Assembly: GCA_030613005.1 (NCBI GenBank)
Contig: JAUWMV010000013.1
Coordinates: 1-60,619, forward strand
DNA: 60,619 nt
Origin: a bacterium
GTDB taxonomy: Bacteria; UBP14; UBA6098; B30-G16
Direction: 5' to 3'
The number at the start of each line of letters is the position of its first letter. Position 1 is the first letter of the stretch. The notes beneath the pieces were generated by a model, which saw only the letters and a list, made by a program, of their open reading frames with translations, made no database searches and was not told the origin of the DNA. A program made the translations under genes and the position numbers. Of the stretch, positions 37,768-46,594 are shown in pieces.

Positions 37768-39651
37768 ATGGATTTAATTATCGCAGATGAAATAGGTTTT
37801 TATTTTGGTACTTCGAAGATTTTTTCAAATATCTCGTTGACAATTACCGATCAAACCCGACTTGCTCTAGTAGGAAAAAATGGTCTTGGCAAAACCACGT
37901 TGCTTAGAGTTATTGCAGGTGAACTTGAAACTACAGAAGGGGAAGTTTTCAGAAATAAGGGGCTCAGAATTGGATTTCTGAGGCAGGAACAGCGTCTCGA
38001 GGGTAAAATGCATCTTGTAGATAGCGTTCTTGCTCAGAATAATCGATGGTGGGAATTAAAATTAAAGTTAGATTCAGATTTCGAGGAACCGAATGAATAT
38101 GAGGAACTTATGAACGAATTCATATATCTGGGTGGGTATGCAAAAAAAAATAAATGTGAGGAAGTTTTGTCTAAGTTAGGGTTTGATGAGAGTGCTTTCT
38201 ATCAGCCTGTTGACACTCTTTCTGGTGGAGAACGTAATAGAGCTGCAATAGCAGCAGTATTATTACAGGATCCGGATATAATGTTTTTCGATGAGCCCAC
38301 CAATCATATTGATTATGATGGTTTGGTTTGGATGGCGGAATTTTTGCGAAGCACTAAATTGCCTTATGTGCTTGTTAGTCACGATAGATATTTTTTAAAT
38401 CTTGTTGCGGACAAGATTATTGAATTGGATCAAAATGGTATTGCGGTTTACCACGGAAATTATGACAAATATGAGATTCAAAGAATGCAAAATCTAAATA
38501 TGAAGATGAAAACCTTTAAACATCAGCAGGAATACATTAAAAAAACAGAGGAATTCATCCGACGTAATATCGCAGGACAAAAAACAAAGCAAGCACAATC
38601 TCGCAGGAAAAAATTAGAAAAGTTTGATCGAATCAGTTCCCCGACATTTGATCGTGGATTCAGAATAAAGCTAAAAATTAAACAGCGAAGCGGTAATAGG
38701 GTTCTCAGTATTCAAGGTTTATCGCATTCCTACGGGGAAAAGACTTTGTTCGAGGATTTTGAAATACTTTTGGGTAGAGGTGACAGAATAGGCATTGTGG
38801 GTCGGAATGGCTGCGGAAAGTCGACGCTTTTAAAGCTTATTGCTGGTGTAATACCAGTTCAGAACGGAATAATAGAATTGGGCACAAATGCTGCACCCGG
38901 TTTTTATACTCAGGAATTTGATGACTTAGATAATGACAGTACACCCTTTAACACTATTTCATATTATATGCTGGGTGCAGAGGATGAGCAGGTTAGAACA
39001 TTTCTAGGAGCGTTTTCTATTTCTGGTGACGATGCGTTCAGGCGGATAGGAACCTTTTCCGGAGGTGAAAGATCCCGTATAGCATTGGCGAAACTTGCTC
39101 TTCTCGGTTCAAATTTTCTTCTTTTAGATGAGCCTACTAATCACCTGGATATCAACAGTAGAAGGATTCTTGAGGATGCATTTGCAGCTTTTGACGGCAC
39201 GATGATTGTTGTATCTCACGATAGAATTTTTCTCGATAAGATAATTAACAAAATTTGGGCTTTCGAAAATGGGTACATTAATGAATATTCTGGGAATTTC
39301 AGTTATTTTTTGGAAAAGAGGAAGCAGAGAAAGCATGGAATTTTCGATCTGCAAAAAGCATATAAAAAGAAAAGCCCAAAACCTATAAATGAACTTAGGT
39401 CTGCAAAAAATAGGTATAACAGGTTAAGAAACAAGATAAGTGAAATTGAAATAGAACTTGGAAATTTAGAAACTGAAAGAGATAATATAATACAGCTTAT
39501 GGGACAGACATTTGTTGCTAAGAATGCAGTGAGAATAAAGAAATTATCGAAGGAAGCGTCCAAGCTTGATTCTAAAATGAAATTCTTGTGGATTGAATGG
39601 GAGAAAATCTCTGAAGAATTGGATGATTTAACTAAAATATTGAAATCCTGA
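37768..39651 (+). CDS. ABC-F family ATPase
   Basis: The protein of about 627 residues has two ABC domains on one chain with no membrane spans: GKNGLGKTT, LSGGERNR and FFDEPTNH in the first half, and GRNGCGKST, FSGGERSR and LLLDEPTNH in the second. They are joined by the charged ABC-F linker (HQQEYIKKTEEFIRR). A C-terminal coiled coil runs from about 545. ABC-F proteins act on the ribosome (EttA, Uup, VgaA types). The start at 37768 matches family N-termini better than the ATG at 37738; neither has a clear ribosome site. Confidence 0.88.
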   Translation: MDLIIADEIGFYFGTSKIFSNISLTITDQTRLALVGKNGLGKTTLLRVIAGELETTEGEVFRNKGLRIGFLRQEQRLEGKMHLVDSVLAQNNRWWELKLKLDSDFEEPNEYEELMNEFIYLGGYAKKNKCEEVLSKLGFDESAFYQPVDTLSGGERNRAAIAAVLLQDPDIMFFDEPTNHIDYDGLVWMAEFLRSTKLPYVLVSHDRYFLNLVADKIIELDQNGIAVYHGNYDKYEIQRMQNLNMKMKTFKHQQEYIKKTEEFIRRNIAGQKTKQAQSRRKKLEKFDRISSPTFDRGFRIKLKIKQRSGNRVLSIQGLSHSYGEKTLFEDFEILLGRGDRIGIVGRNGCGKSTLLKLIAGVIPVQNGIIELGTNAAPGFYTQEFDDLDNDSTPFNTISYYMLGAEDEQVRTFLGAFSISGDDAFRRIGTFSGGERSRIALAKLALLGSNFLLLDEPTNHLDINSRRILEDAFAAFDGTMIVVSHDRIFLDKIINKIWAFENGYINEYSGNFSYFLEKRKQRKHGIFDLQKAYKKKSPKPINELRSAKNRYNRLRNKISEIEIELGNLETERDNIIQLMGQTFVAKNAVRIKKLSKEASKLDSKMKFLWIEWEKISEELDDLTKILKS

Positions 39652-39659
39652 AATAGTTA

Positions 39660-40538
39660 ATGAAAAAAATGAAAAATTGTAATAAAATATTTGCATTCAT
39701 GCTTCTACTTATGATCTATGGTTCGTTAATGAGTGCTACTATTAGAGTTTCACCGTCAACCTTTCTTATACAAAACGTTCCAATTGGTGAGGAATGCAAT
39801 ATCTCAGAAAAATATGGATATAAAATTAAAATAAGTCGAATATCTTTTCGAACCCTTTTCTATATGCTACCAAGCAAACCCTCTGATATTGGAACTTCAG
39901 TAACTGGCTTTGAAGATATCATAGATGAAAACTTCTTTTACACTAAACCGGAAACTATGCAAGTTGCACCAGACTCAATGTCGAGTGCTGAAATGTATAT
40001 AAATTTTCCTGATAACAGATCGCTATATAACAGGCATTTTCTCTTGGGTGTCGATGTTTCCGAAGTTGCAAGACAGGTTCGAGGAACATTGGCTATTGGA
40101 GCATATTTAATACTTAGAATCGAAACTGAACCCAATTCCGAAGCTATACCTGTTTTGGATTCTGGAGATGTGCTCTTTGTTCCTTCAGTTATTGAATTTG
40201 ATACCTTGACTGTCAACGACACAGTTTATGGGAATGTGAAATTATTTGCTGCGGAGAGTGTCTGGTGCGAGCTTTATAGACTTGATCCAAATTCTGCTGT
40301 GGCTGAGAAAACTATTTTACTCAGTGTCGGTCATGCAAGAGTTCCTGAAGGATTAGTATCGTTTCCTGATAGTGTGCAAGCTACGCCAGAGGGTACTTCA
40401 TTCGAAATTAGAGTAACTTTGAGCGAAAGATTACTTCGAAGCCGAATGGAAGAAATTATTATTGCGAAAACACCAGAGGATAAAAAAATTTTCTTCCGAG
40501 TTAAACTTAAAAGAATAAAAAGGTCTCAGAAACGTTAA
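39660..40538 (+). CDS. Exported protein with Ig-like or chaperone-like beta domains, function unknown
   Basis: The 292-residue protein has a signal peptide (about 1-26). The mature part opens with TIRVSPSTFLIQNVPIGEECNIS, like PapD-type or DUF916-type Ig domains where a first strand carries VxPxxF. It has a short helical, Lys/Arg-rich end. It starts 8 bases after the ABC-F gene. A link to fimbriae is unsupported. Confidence 0.6.
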   Translation: MKKMKNCNKIFAFMLLLMIYGSLMSATIRVSPSTFLIQNVPIGEECNISEKYGYKIKISRISFRTLFYMLPSKPSDIGTSVTGFEDIIDENFFYTKPETMQVAPDSMSSAEMYINFPDNRSLYNRHFLLGVDVSEVARQVRGTLAIGAYLILRIETEPNSEAIPVLDSGDVLFVPSVIEFDTLTVNDTVYGNVKLFAAESVWCELYRLDPNSAVAEKTILLSVGHARVPEGLVSFPDSVQATPEGTSFEIRVTLSERLLRSRMEEIIIAKTPEDKKIFFRVKLKRIKRSQKR

Positions 40539-40735
40539 AGAAACTCATTCAGTTTTTCTATGGCTATTTACTTCAGGCTATCAATAAATTCAATTAATTT
40601 GTTCGATGAAGTAGGGAAGAAAATATGTATGACACTTGAACCTACTTATAGTAACGGATAATATTACAGAGCGTGAAGATAATTTATTGTCTCTTGAGAT
40701 ACTTAATTCGAGTTTTAATAGCATAGAAAGAAAAG

Positions 40736-40809
40736 CGATCCCAACGGGATTTGAACCCGTGTCACAGGCTTGAAAGGCCTGTGTCCTGACCAGACTGGAC
40801 GATGGGATC
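40736..40809 (-). tRNA. tRNA-Glu (UUC)
   Basis: Read on the minus strand, the 7-bp acceptor GATCCCA pairs with TGGGATC, the anticodon stem CAGGC/GCCTG closes loop CTTTCAA (anticodon TTC), and the T arm is ACGGG-TTCAAAT-CCCGT. CCA is not encoded. The discriminator base is G. It lies 138 bases from tRNA-Leu on the same strand. Confidence 0.95.
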
Positions 40810-40947
40810 GTGAATCGATATTATAGACTTAAAAAATTCAGTGTCAAGATTTTTTTAAGTGTCAAACTATTATAAGTCCTTCGCATTGTTAAGTAGATGG
40901 ATTAATAAAATTTATATAATGCAGTTTTCAATTTACACATTTGTAAA

Positions 40948-41030
40948 TGCCGGGAGCGGGACTTGAACCCGCACGAGCTATTGCCCGGAGGATTTTAAGT
41001 CCTCTGCGTATGCCATTCCGCCATCCCGGC
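40948..41030 (-). tRNA. tRNA-Leu (UAA)
   Basis: Read on the minus strand, the acceptor GCCGGGA pairs with TCCCGGC, the anticodon stem GAGGA/TCCTC closes loop CTTAAAA (anticodon TAA), a long variable arm of class II type follows, and the T arm is GCGGG-TTCAAGT-CCCGC. The discriminator base is A, typical for leucine. CCA is not encoded. Confidence 0.95.
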
Positions 41031-41186
41031 AAGTTATCTACTCGGTGCATATATTTACTCGAATTTATTGAGATGTCAATAACTTTAGAATACGATTTTA
41101 TTATGCTTATACTACGAATTAGATAGGTTTGATAGTAAGGCTAAAATTATAGTAAAATATTATTAAAGTTTTAATTTGCAGTACAG

Positions 41187-41627
41187 TTAATCTGAAAAGT
41201 AAATTATACCATCTGAATTAACCCATAAAGGTTTAACATCAATTAATGTGCGATCGTCATTTTCCCTTTGTTGATTGAAGGTTCCTCCAGTAGAATTGAC
41301 AATTGGTGTAGCTCGAGCAAGGAAACTACTATCACCACCGGAAACTATATCATATTGGAACCTCGATTTTGAAGCTGGTTGATCTATGGGCCAACAGTTT
41401 TGGATCGATTGTTCAGCATCGAATAGATCGCTGCATGGTTGAGGATACTCCCCATTTGTATCGTAATACATTGCTGCAATCTCAAAAATTTGCTTTAAAA
41501 CTATTTTTGCTTCGCTGATTTTGCTTTGTTTAGCAGCGATCATAAACCTAGGGATAGCTAATGCTGCAAGGACTCCGATTATTACTACAACAACCATCAA
41601 CTCGATAAGTGTAAATCCCTTATGCAT
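41187..41627 (-). CDS. Type IV pilin-like protein
   Basis: The 146-residue protein has the class III signal MHKG-FTLIELMVVVVIIGVLAAL with cleavage after Gly4 and Glu at mature position 5, then one hydrophobic helix and a globular part with three cysteines. Prepilin peptidase would cleave and methylate it, and it would assemble into a pilus or pseudopilus. A sigma-54-like -24/-12 element lies about 40 bases upstream. It is a paralogue of the pilin upstream at 41933, sharing the N-terminal third. Confidence 0.85.
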   Translation of the reverse strand: MHKGFTLIELMVVVVIIGVLAALAIPRFMIAAKQSKISEAKIVLKQIFEIAAMYYDTNGEYPQPCSDLFDAEQSIQNCWPIDQPASKSRFQYDIVSGGDSSFLARATPIVNSTGGTFNQQRENDDRTLIDVKPLWVNSDGIIYFSD

Positions 41628-41664
41628 ATATATTCCCCTGCTTTTTCATTTTATTATTTATATA

Positions 41665-41680
41665 CGCAATAAGTATACCA
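41665..41680 (-). promoter_or_regulatory. Possible sigma-54 promoter for the downstream pilin
   Basis: Minus strand TGGTATACTTATTGCG has the invariant GG and GC separated by exactly ten bases, as in the RpoN consensus TGGCACGRNNNTTGCW. It mismatches at C4, C6 and the last base. A start site about 12 bases downstream would leave a leader of roughly 27 bases. Confidence 0.45.
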
Positions 41681-41861
41681 CTTTTCAAGGATTCCTGAAT
41701 TTTCATATTTATATAAAATATAAGGTTTTATGAAGTTAATAAAATTCTTCACCATGATATAAGTAATTATTTATCATTTCATTTTGCAAATTGCGATAAT
41801 TGTTAAAACAATTCCACGAGAATTTTCTATATTACGTATTCTTTTTGGGAAAAGCAAAAGA

Positions 41862-41896
41862 AAATAAAAAAAGAACGAGCCCAAAGCCCGTTCTTT
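41862..41896 (-). terminator. Rho-independent terminator after the first pilin gene
   Basis: Minus strand AAGAACGGGC / GCTCGTTCTT forms a hairpin (one internal mismatch) directly followed by seven Ts. It ends the transcript of the 41933-42346 pilin about 40 bases past its stop and separates the two pilin genes. Confidence 0.88.
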
Positions 41897-41932
41897 TCAT
41901 TTGCCGCCCGGTTGTCCCATCACAACCGAATA

Positions 41933-42346
41933 TTACTTCCAAGCATCTTTTATTACACCATCAATATCAATATAGATACTGTCGAGCTTAGAATCAAGAG
42001 ACCTGTCTACAGCAGCATCAGGAAGGGCGGATGCAAAGAATCCATCTGCTCCACCTGTTCTGACATTATAAACAAATCTCGGTTCGCCGGATGGTATATC
42101 AATAGGTGCTTCATTCCAATTACCAGAACCTAAATTGGCAAATAAGTCGTCCACAGCACCTGGGAATACACCGTTTTCCTCATAATAGGATGAAGCTGCA
42201 GTCCAGATCTGTTTTAAGACCATATTACCTTCTCTTGCTTTAGCCTTAACCGATGCCTGCATGAATCGCGGAATTGCCAATGCGGCAAGAATTCCAATGA
42301 TTACAACTACAATCATCAGCTCGATTAGTGTGAAACCTTTACGCAT
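41933..42346 (-). CDS. Type IV pilin, probable major subunit
   Basis: The 137-residue protein has MRKG-FTLIELMIVVVIIGILAAL (cleavage after Gly4, Glu at mature position 5), then VLKQIWTAASSYYEENGVFPGAVDDLF, the usual helix and alpha-beta loop of PilA/GspG-like pilins, and an aspartate-rich C-terminus. No cysteines are present. GGAGG precedes the start. Its own sigma-54-like promoter and strong terminator suggest a regulated, possibly abundant pilin. It is more standard than its downstream paralogue; either could be a minor pseudopilin. Confidence 0.88.
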   Translation of the reverse strand: MRKGFTLIELMIVVVIIGILAALAIPRFMQASVKAKAREGNMVLKQIWTAASSYYEENGVFPGAVDDLFANLGSGNWNEAPIDIPSGEPRFVYNVRTGGADGFFASALPDAAVDRSLDSKLDSIYIDIDGVIKDAWK

Positions 42347-42399
42347 TTTAAACCTCCAAACTTTGGGTTGAACTTCTTTTCACTCTCGTGTTAATCAAG

Positions 42400-42416
42400 T
42401 GCAAAACCTATGCCAA
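42400..42416 (-). promoter_or_regulatory. Sigma-54 (-24/-12) promoter for the pilin gene
   Basis: Minus strand TTGGCATAGGTTTTGCA matches the RpoN consensus TTGGCAC-N5-TTGCA, with the invariant GG and GC ten bases apart and one consensus mismatch (C to T). The start site would fall near 42389, giving a 43-base leader to the ATG. Type IV pilin genes in several bacteria are driven by RpoN with PilR. Confidence 0.75.
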
Positions 42417-42600
42417 ATATTTTGAAAATTATAACTCTATGGACAGCAATAAAATACAAAACTTTCTATTTAAATCCATTGCTATTATCCATTGAAAAAG
42501 AATTGTAATTTGCAAAATGCATTTTTTTTAAATTTGAAAATTATATTTAAAGTTTTCAAACTGTTCGATTCTTTGTTAATTTATTGATTTCGGACAACGA

Positions 42601-43665
42601 TTAATACCCATATTTGTAATAAGCAGCACATGAACCCTCACTGGATATCATACAAGGACCTTTGGGATTTTGCGGTGTACATACTCTCTTAAATAGCTCA
42701 CACTCATAAGGTTTGATAATACCCATTATAACCTTATCGCATTTGCACATAGGATCGTCCTCGATATCTGTAAAATCAGGGATGTTGAAGCGTTTCTCGG
42801 CGTCGAAGTGAGAATATTTTCCTGAAATTCTAAGTCCGGAATTCGGTAAAATACCTAATCCCCGCCAAGATGACGGACATGAAGTGAAAACGTCATTTAT
42901 CAATTGTAGCGCAGACCGATTCCCGTTTTTTAGGACAACTCTTTTATATTCATTGACAATACTTGCTGACCCAGAAATAATCATATTTAGAATGGTTTCT
43001 ATCGCTTTTAAGATATCTACAGCCTCAAATCCAGCTATAACTGCTGGGATTTTGTATTTATCTGCAAGGAAGCGATACGGCTTAACTCCTATTATCACGC
43101 TAACATGACCAGGCAGCATGAAACCCTGAATTTTAAGGTTTGGGGATGAAGCAATAACACCAAGCGGAGCAGGAATTGTTTTGAGTGTACAGAGAACTGA
43201 GAAATTATCCAATTCCTTCTTTTTAGCTTCGATTATTGCACCTGCAATTGAAGGTGCGGTAGTTTCAAATCCAACTCCAAGAAAAACAACTTTTTTATCT
43301 GGATTATCTATTGCAAACTCGACAGACTCAGTAGGAGAGTATGTAAGCTGAACATCATAACCTTTTGCTTTTTCAGACTGAAGAGATTCATTATTGACAG
43401 GAACTTGAATCATATCGCCAAAAGTACATATAGTAACACCTGATTTTGCTAACCACAGAGCTTTAGCAATATAATCGTTAGGTGTAACGCATACTGGACA
43501 CCCAGGACCGGAGACAAGATCTAGCTGATTACCGAAAAGTTCTCTGATACCTGTACGTGAAATTTCTACAGTATGAGTTCCACAGACCTCCATAACCTTC
43601 ACAGGTCCTGTGATTTCCAATAACTTTTTTATATTCTTCGTGATATTTGTTATGTAGGAATTCAT
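42601..43665 (-). CDS. hypD: [NiFe] hydrogenase maturation protein HypD
   Basis: The 354-residue protein has CGTHT (Cys28), GPGCPVCV (Cys56, Cys59) and the C-terminal cysteine cluster (CKCD, ECELFKRVC, GPCM, GSCAAYY) that holds the [4Fe-4S] centre. HypD works with HypC to build the Fe(CN)2CO unit of [NiFe] hydrogenases. Its ATG follows the stop of the VTT gene without a gap (TAAATG). No other hyp gene or hydrogenase is in the window, so partners must be elsewhere. Confidence 0.92.
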   Translation of the reverse strand: MNSYITNITKNIKKLLEITGPVKVMEVCGTHTVEISRTGIRELFGNQLDLVSGPGCPVCVTPNDYIAKALWLAKSGVTICTFGDMIQVPVNNESLQSEKAKGYDVQLTYSPTESVEFAIDNPDKKVVFLGVGFETTAPSIAGAIIEAKKKELDNFSVLCTLKTIPAPLGVIASSPNLKIQGFMLPGHVSVIIGVKPYRFLADKYKIPAVIAGFEAVDILKAIETILNMIISGSASIVNEYKRVVLKNGNRSALQLINDVFTSCPSSWRGLGILPNSGLRISGKYSHFDAEKRFNIPDFTDIEDDPMCKCDKVIMGIIKPYECELFKRVCTPQNPKGPCMISSEGSCAAYYKYGY

Positions 43666-44286
43666 TTAATGAATTACATACTTAATTAGGACAAAACCAC
43701 CAATTAGAAGTACAAAGAAAGCTAAGCTCAGTAAGTTGAAGTATTTATCGATGAATTTTTTAATAGGTTGCCCGAAAATAACCATCAATGTGGCTTGGAT
43801 GAAATATCTTGCGCCTCTGCTAACAATTGAAGCCAGAATAAAAACGGTGAAGTTGATTTTACAAGCTCCAGCAGCGATAGTAAATACTTTATATGGTATT
43901 GGAGTAAAACCAGCGGTGGCAACTGCTATTGCACTATATTTCTTATAAAGCATAGATATTTTTGCAAACTCGTTCATTGCTCCGTAAAATTCAAGCACTT
44001 TAATGCCTATTGCATCCATTAACCATAGTCCGATTGCAAATCCCAAAATCCCACCAGAAACAGAAAATATCGTTGTTAAAAAGGCATAATAAAAGGCTTT
44101 CTTTCGCCGAGAAAGCGCCATGGGTAGTAATAATATGTCTGGAGGAACAGGAAAAAAACTAGATTCAGCAAATGCAGTGATTATTAAAGCCCATACTCCA
44201 TATGGAGTATATGCCCAATGTAAAACCCAGTTGTAGAGTTTTCGAAGCGGATTCCTGCTTTTTGGTGGTGTCTGGTTTTTGTCCAT
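43666..44286 (-). CDS. VTT-domain (YqaA/DedA-like) membrane protein
   Basis: The 206-residue protein has a basic cytosolic start, then several spans around the VTT/SNARE-associated core: ESSFFPVPPDILLLPMAL (about 42-59) and GFTPIPYKVFTIAAGACK (about 120-137), where the Pro and acidic residues are family hallmarks. DedA-superfamily proteins move undecaprenyl phosphate or phospholipids across the inner membrane; the YqaA branch is less defined. It follows rpmC by 87 bases and abuts hypD. Confidence 0.82.
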   Translation of the reverse strand: MDKNQTPPKSRNPLRKLYNWVLHWAYTPYGVWALIITAFAESSFFPVPPDILLLPMALSRRKKAFYYAFLTTIFSVSGGILGFAIGLWLMDAIGIKVLEFYGAMNEFAKISMLYKKYSAIAVATAGFTPIPYKVFTIAAGACKINFTVFILASIVSRGARYFIQATLMVIFGQPIKKFIDKYFNLLSLAFFVLLIGGFVLIKYVIH

Positions 44287-44373
44287 AAAAACAATAATTC
44301 ACTGAATAGTAATGATAGAACTTAATTTAAAAGAAAACAATAATATAACTTGGATAGATAACTGAAATTATCC

Positions 44374-44595
44374 TTATAATTTTTCAGCAGTCATTACTTT
44401 ACGTATACCAAGCTCAAACTCATGCAGTATTGTGTTAATTCTAGCGATATCCTTTCGAATAACTTTTATTCTTTTTGGATTATCGAGAGGTTTAAGTACA
44501 CATTGCATTCTAAGGTTAAACCATTCTACCATAAGGTTTCTGCGTTGAAGTAGAAGTTCATCCTTAGTCATATTGTTAATCTGGAACATTTTCAT
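44374..44595 (-). CDS. rpmC: 50S ribosomal protein L29
   Basis: The 73-residue protein starts [15 protein letters not shown] and contains [26 protein letters not shown], the two-helix L29 hairpin. Its ATG overlaps the rplP stop (ATGA). L29 lies at the exit tunnel and contacts L23. It is the last ribosomal gene here; rpsQ (S17), its usual next neighbour, does not follow. Confidence 0.92.
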   Translation of the reverse strand: MKMFQINNMTKDELLLQRRNLMVEWFNLRMQCVLKPLDNPKRIKVIRKDIARINTILHEFELGIRKVMTAEKL

Positions 44596-45020
44596 AATTT
44601 ATTTCCACCCTCGCGTCCTCTGACAATGAATTTAGTTTTAATGGGAAGTTTCCTTGCTGCAAGTTGGCATGCTCTAAAAGCTAATTCCTCGGGAACACCC
44701 GATATTTCAAACATGATTCTTCCCGGTTTAACCACAGCAACCCAGTATTCAGGATTTCCCTTTCCTTTGCCCATTCTCGTCTCAGGAGGATGCTTTGTAA
44801 ATGGTTTATCTGGAAATATGGTAATCCATAGCTTTCCCGCACGTTTGAGATGTCTGTTAATGGCAACACGAGAGGCTTCAATCTGATTTGCGGTTATCCA
44901 TGACGGTTCCAGAGCTTTGATACCAAAATCACCGTAAGCCAACTTATTCCCGCGCATAGCATTTCCCCTCATCCTTCCGCGTTGTTGTTTTCTATATTTA
45001 GTTTTCCTTGGATAAAGCAT
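44592..45020 (-). CDS. rplP: 50S ribosomal protein L16
   Basis: The 142-residue protein starts [19 protein letters not shown] and has [17 protein letters not shown] and [26 protein letters not shown], all diagnostic of L16, which helps shape the peptidyl transferase and A-site tRNA region. AAGGAGCGA precedes the ATG. Twelve bases separate it from rpsC. Confidence 0.96.
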   Translation of the reverse strand: MLYPRKTKYRKQQRGRMRGNAMRGNKLAYGDFGIKALEPSWITANQIEASRVAINRHLKRAGKLWITIFPDKPFTKHPPETRMGKGKGNPEYWVAVVKPGRIMFEISGVPEELAFRACQLAARKLPIKTKFIVRGREGGNKL

Positions 45021-45032
45021 TATTGTCGCTCC

Positions 45033-45773
45033 TTATTTATTTCTTCTTGAGCGTCTATCACGACGTATTCCCTGAGACCTAGGTTTTCGTCTATCCTGTA
45101 AATCCTCTCTCAAGGTTTTCTCCCAGTATTCATGCATGCCACCCAATAGATCACCTTTATATATCCATACCTTGACACCGGTTGTTCCATAAGCTGTGTA
45201 AGCAACGGTTTTGGCGAAATCTACATCGGCTCTCAATGTATGTAAAGGGATTCTGCCATCCTTGTATTCCTCACCGTGAGCAATTTCTGCACCCCCCAGT
45301 CTTCCACCACATCTGATCTTTATTCCTTTAGCTCCCATTCTCATTGCAGATGTAATTGCCCTTTTCATTGCACGTCTATGACTTATTCTACCTTCAAGTT
45401 GTCTCGCAATACTCTTAGCTACCAGATATGAGTCCAATTCCGGTTTCTTTATTTCCAGGACATTAAGCTGAACTTCTTTTTCCGTGATATATTCAAGTTC
45501 CTTTTTAAACTGCTCGATTTCCATGCCACTTCTACCAATAACAACACCTGGACGAGCTGTGTATATATTTATAATAACCCTTTTTGGAGATCGAATAATT
45601 TCTATCTGTGATACATCGGCATTGTCAAAACGCTTTTGCGTGTAGTCTCTTATTTTTATATCCTCCAAGAGATTCTGCCTGTATTGTTTACTACCCATAT
45701 TAGCAAACCATTTAGAATTCCAAGTTCTTATAATTCCTAATCTTAAACCTATTGGGTTTGTTTTCTGCCCCAA
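45033..45773 (-). CDS. rpsC: 30S ribosomal protein S3
   Basis: The 246-residue protein has the S3 start MGQKTNPIGLRLGIIRTWNSKWFA, the KH domain (YTARPGVVIGRSGMEIEQFKKEL) and the S3 C-terminal domain (GAKGIKIRCGGRLGGAEIA, LRADVDFAKTVAYTAYG). The C-terminal extension is highly basic (RRKPRSQGIRRDRRSRR). An 88-base gap separates it from rplV, longer than elsewhere in this operon. Confidence 0.96.
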   Translation of the reverse strand: MGQKTNPIGLRLGIIRTWNSKWFANMGSKQYRQNLLEDIKIRDYTQKRFDNADVSQIEIIRSPKRVIINIYTARPGVVIGRSGMEIEQFKKELEYITEKEVQLNVLEIKKPELDSYLVAKSIARQLEGRISHRRAMKRAITSAMRMGAKGIKIRCGGRLGGAEIAHGEEYKDGRIPLHTLRADVDFAKTVAYTAYGTTGVKVWIYKGDLLGGMHEYWEKTLREDLQDRRKPRSQGIRRDRRSRRNK

Positions 45774-45861
45774 GTTAATCCTCCTATATGAAAATCTTTA
45801 TAAATTCTTTTAAATTATAAATTAAAATATTCGATATTAAGATAAATTATATAAATCATAT

Positions 45862-46209
45862 TCAAAGTTCTTTCATAGAATCAAGTTCAATCCATATGTG
45901 AGAGAACCTGTGAGCATATGGTACAGCTCTACCTCTGGATATTGGTCGCCATCTCTTAAGCCTGAAGGATTCATTAATTAACAGTCTGGAAACGAATAAA
46001 TCTTCCTCTTTAACATTTAGGGCTTCATTATTTATAGCATTTGAAACTGCAGATTCAAGCGTTTTGAGAAGAATAGGAGCTCCTCGCTTGTTCAGAAGGG
46101 GAAGCATTGCCATGGCTTCTGTAACGGGTTTTCCTCTTATAATATCTGCTATTAACCTAAGTTTTCTTGGAGAGATTCTTACATATTTCTCTATAGCTCT
46201 TGAAACCAT
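45862..46209 (-). CDS. rplV: 50S ribosomal protein L22
   Basis: I start it at the ATG at 46209 (MVSRAIEKYVRISPRKLRL), seven bases after GGAGGA; an upstream ATG lies within that site. The 115-residue protein has the L22 core (LRLIADIIRGKPVTEAM) and the loop region RLKRWRPISRGRAVPYAHRFSHI that lines the exit tunnel. Confidence 0.94.
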   Translation of the reverse strand: MVSRAIEKYVRISPRKLRLIADIIRGKPVTEAMAMLPLLNKRGAPILLKTLESAVSNAINNEALNVKEEDLFVSRLLINESFRLKRWRPISRGRAVPYAHRFSHIWIELDSMKEL

Positions 46210-46281
46210 TACTATATCCTCCATAATCCATATAAGACCGACAAATTTCGATCTGACAATTCTAATGCTTAAAATTAATGA

Positions 46282-46569
46282 TTATTTCTTTCTAATAACC
46301 TGTTTAGCCTTCTTACCACCGTGTCCTTTGAATATCGTTGATTGTGAGAATTCACCTAATTTGTGTCCAACCATATTCTCAGTAATATAAACCGGAACAA
46401 ACTTATGGCCATTGTGCACTGCGATTGTATGACCAATAAATTCTGGTATTATTGTAGTTCGACGAGACCAGGTTTTTAAAACTTTATGTTTACCAGATTT
46501 AGTTAATTCCTCAATTTTTTTAAGTAGTTTTGTATCAACATATGGTCCTTTTTTTAGCGAACGAGGCAT
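46282..46569 (-). CDS. rpsS: 30S ribosomal protein S19
   Basis: The 95-residue protein starts [19 protein letters not shown] and has [22 protein letters not shown] and [15 protein letters not shown], full S19 landmarks at the normal length. S19 sits in the small-subunit head. It lies 25 bases downstream of rplB, with AAGGAG upstream. Confidence 0.97.
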   Translation of the reverse strand: MPRSLKKGPYVDTKLLKKIEELTKSGKHKVLKTWSRRTTIIPEFIGHTIAVHNGHKFVPVYITENMVGHKLGEFSQSTIFKGHGGKKAKQVIRKK

Positions 46570-46594
46570 AAATCTCCTTTTATAAAAATAGTGC

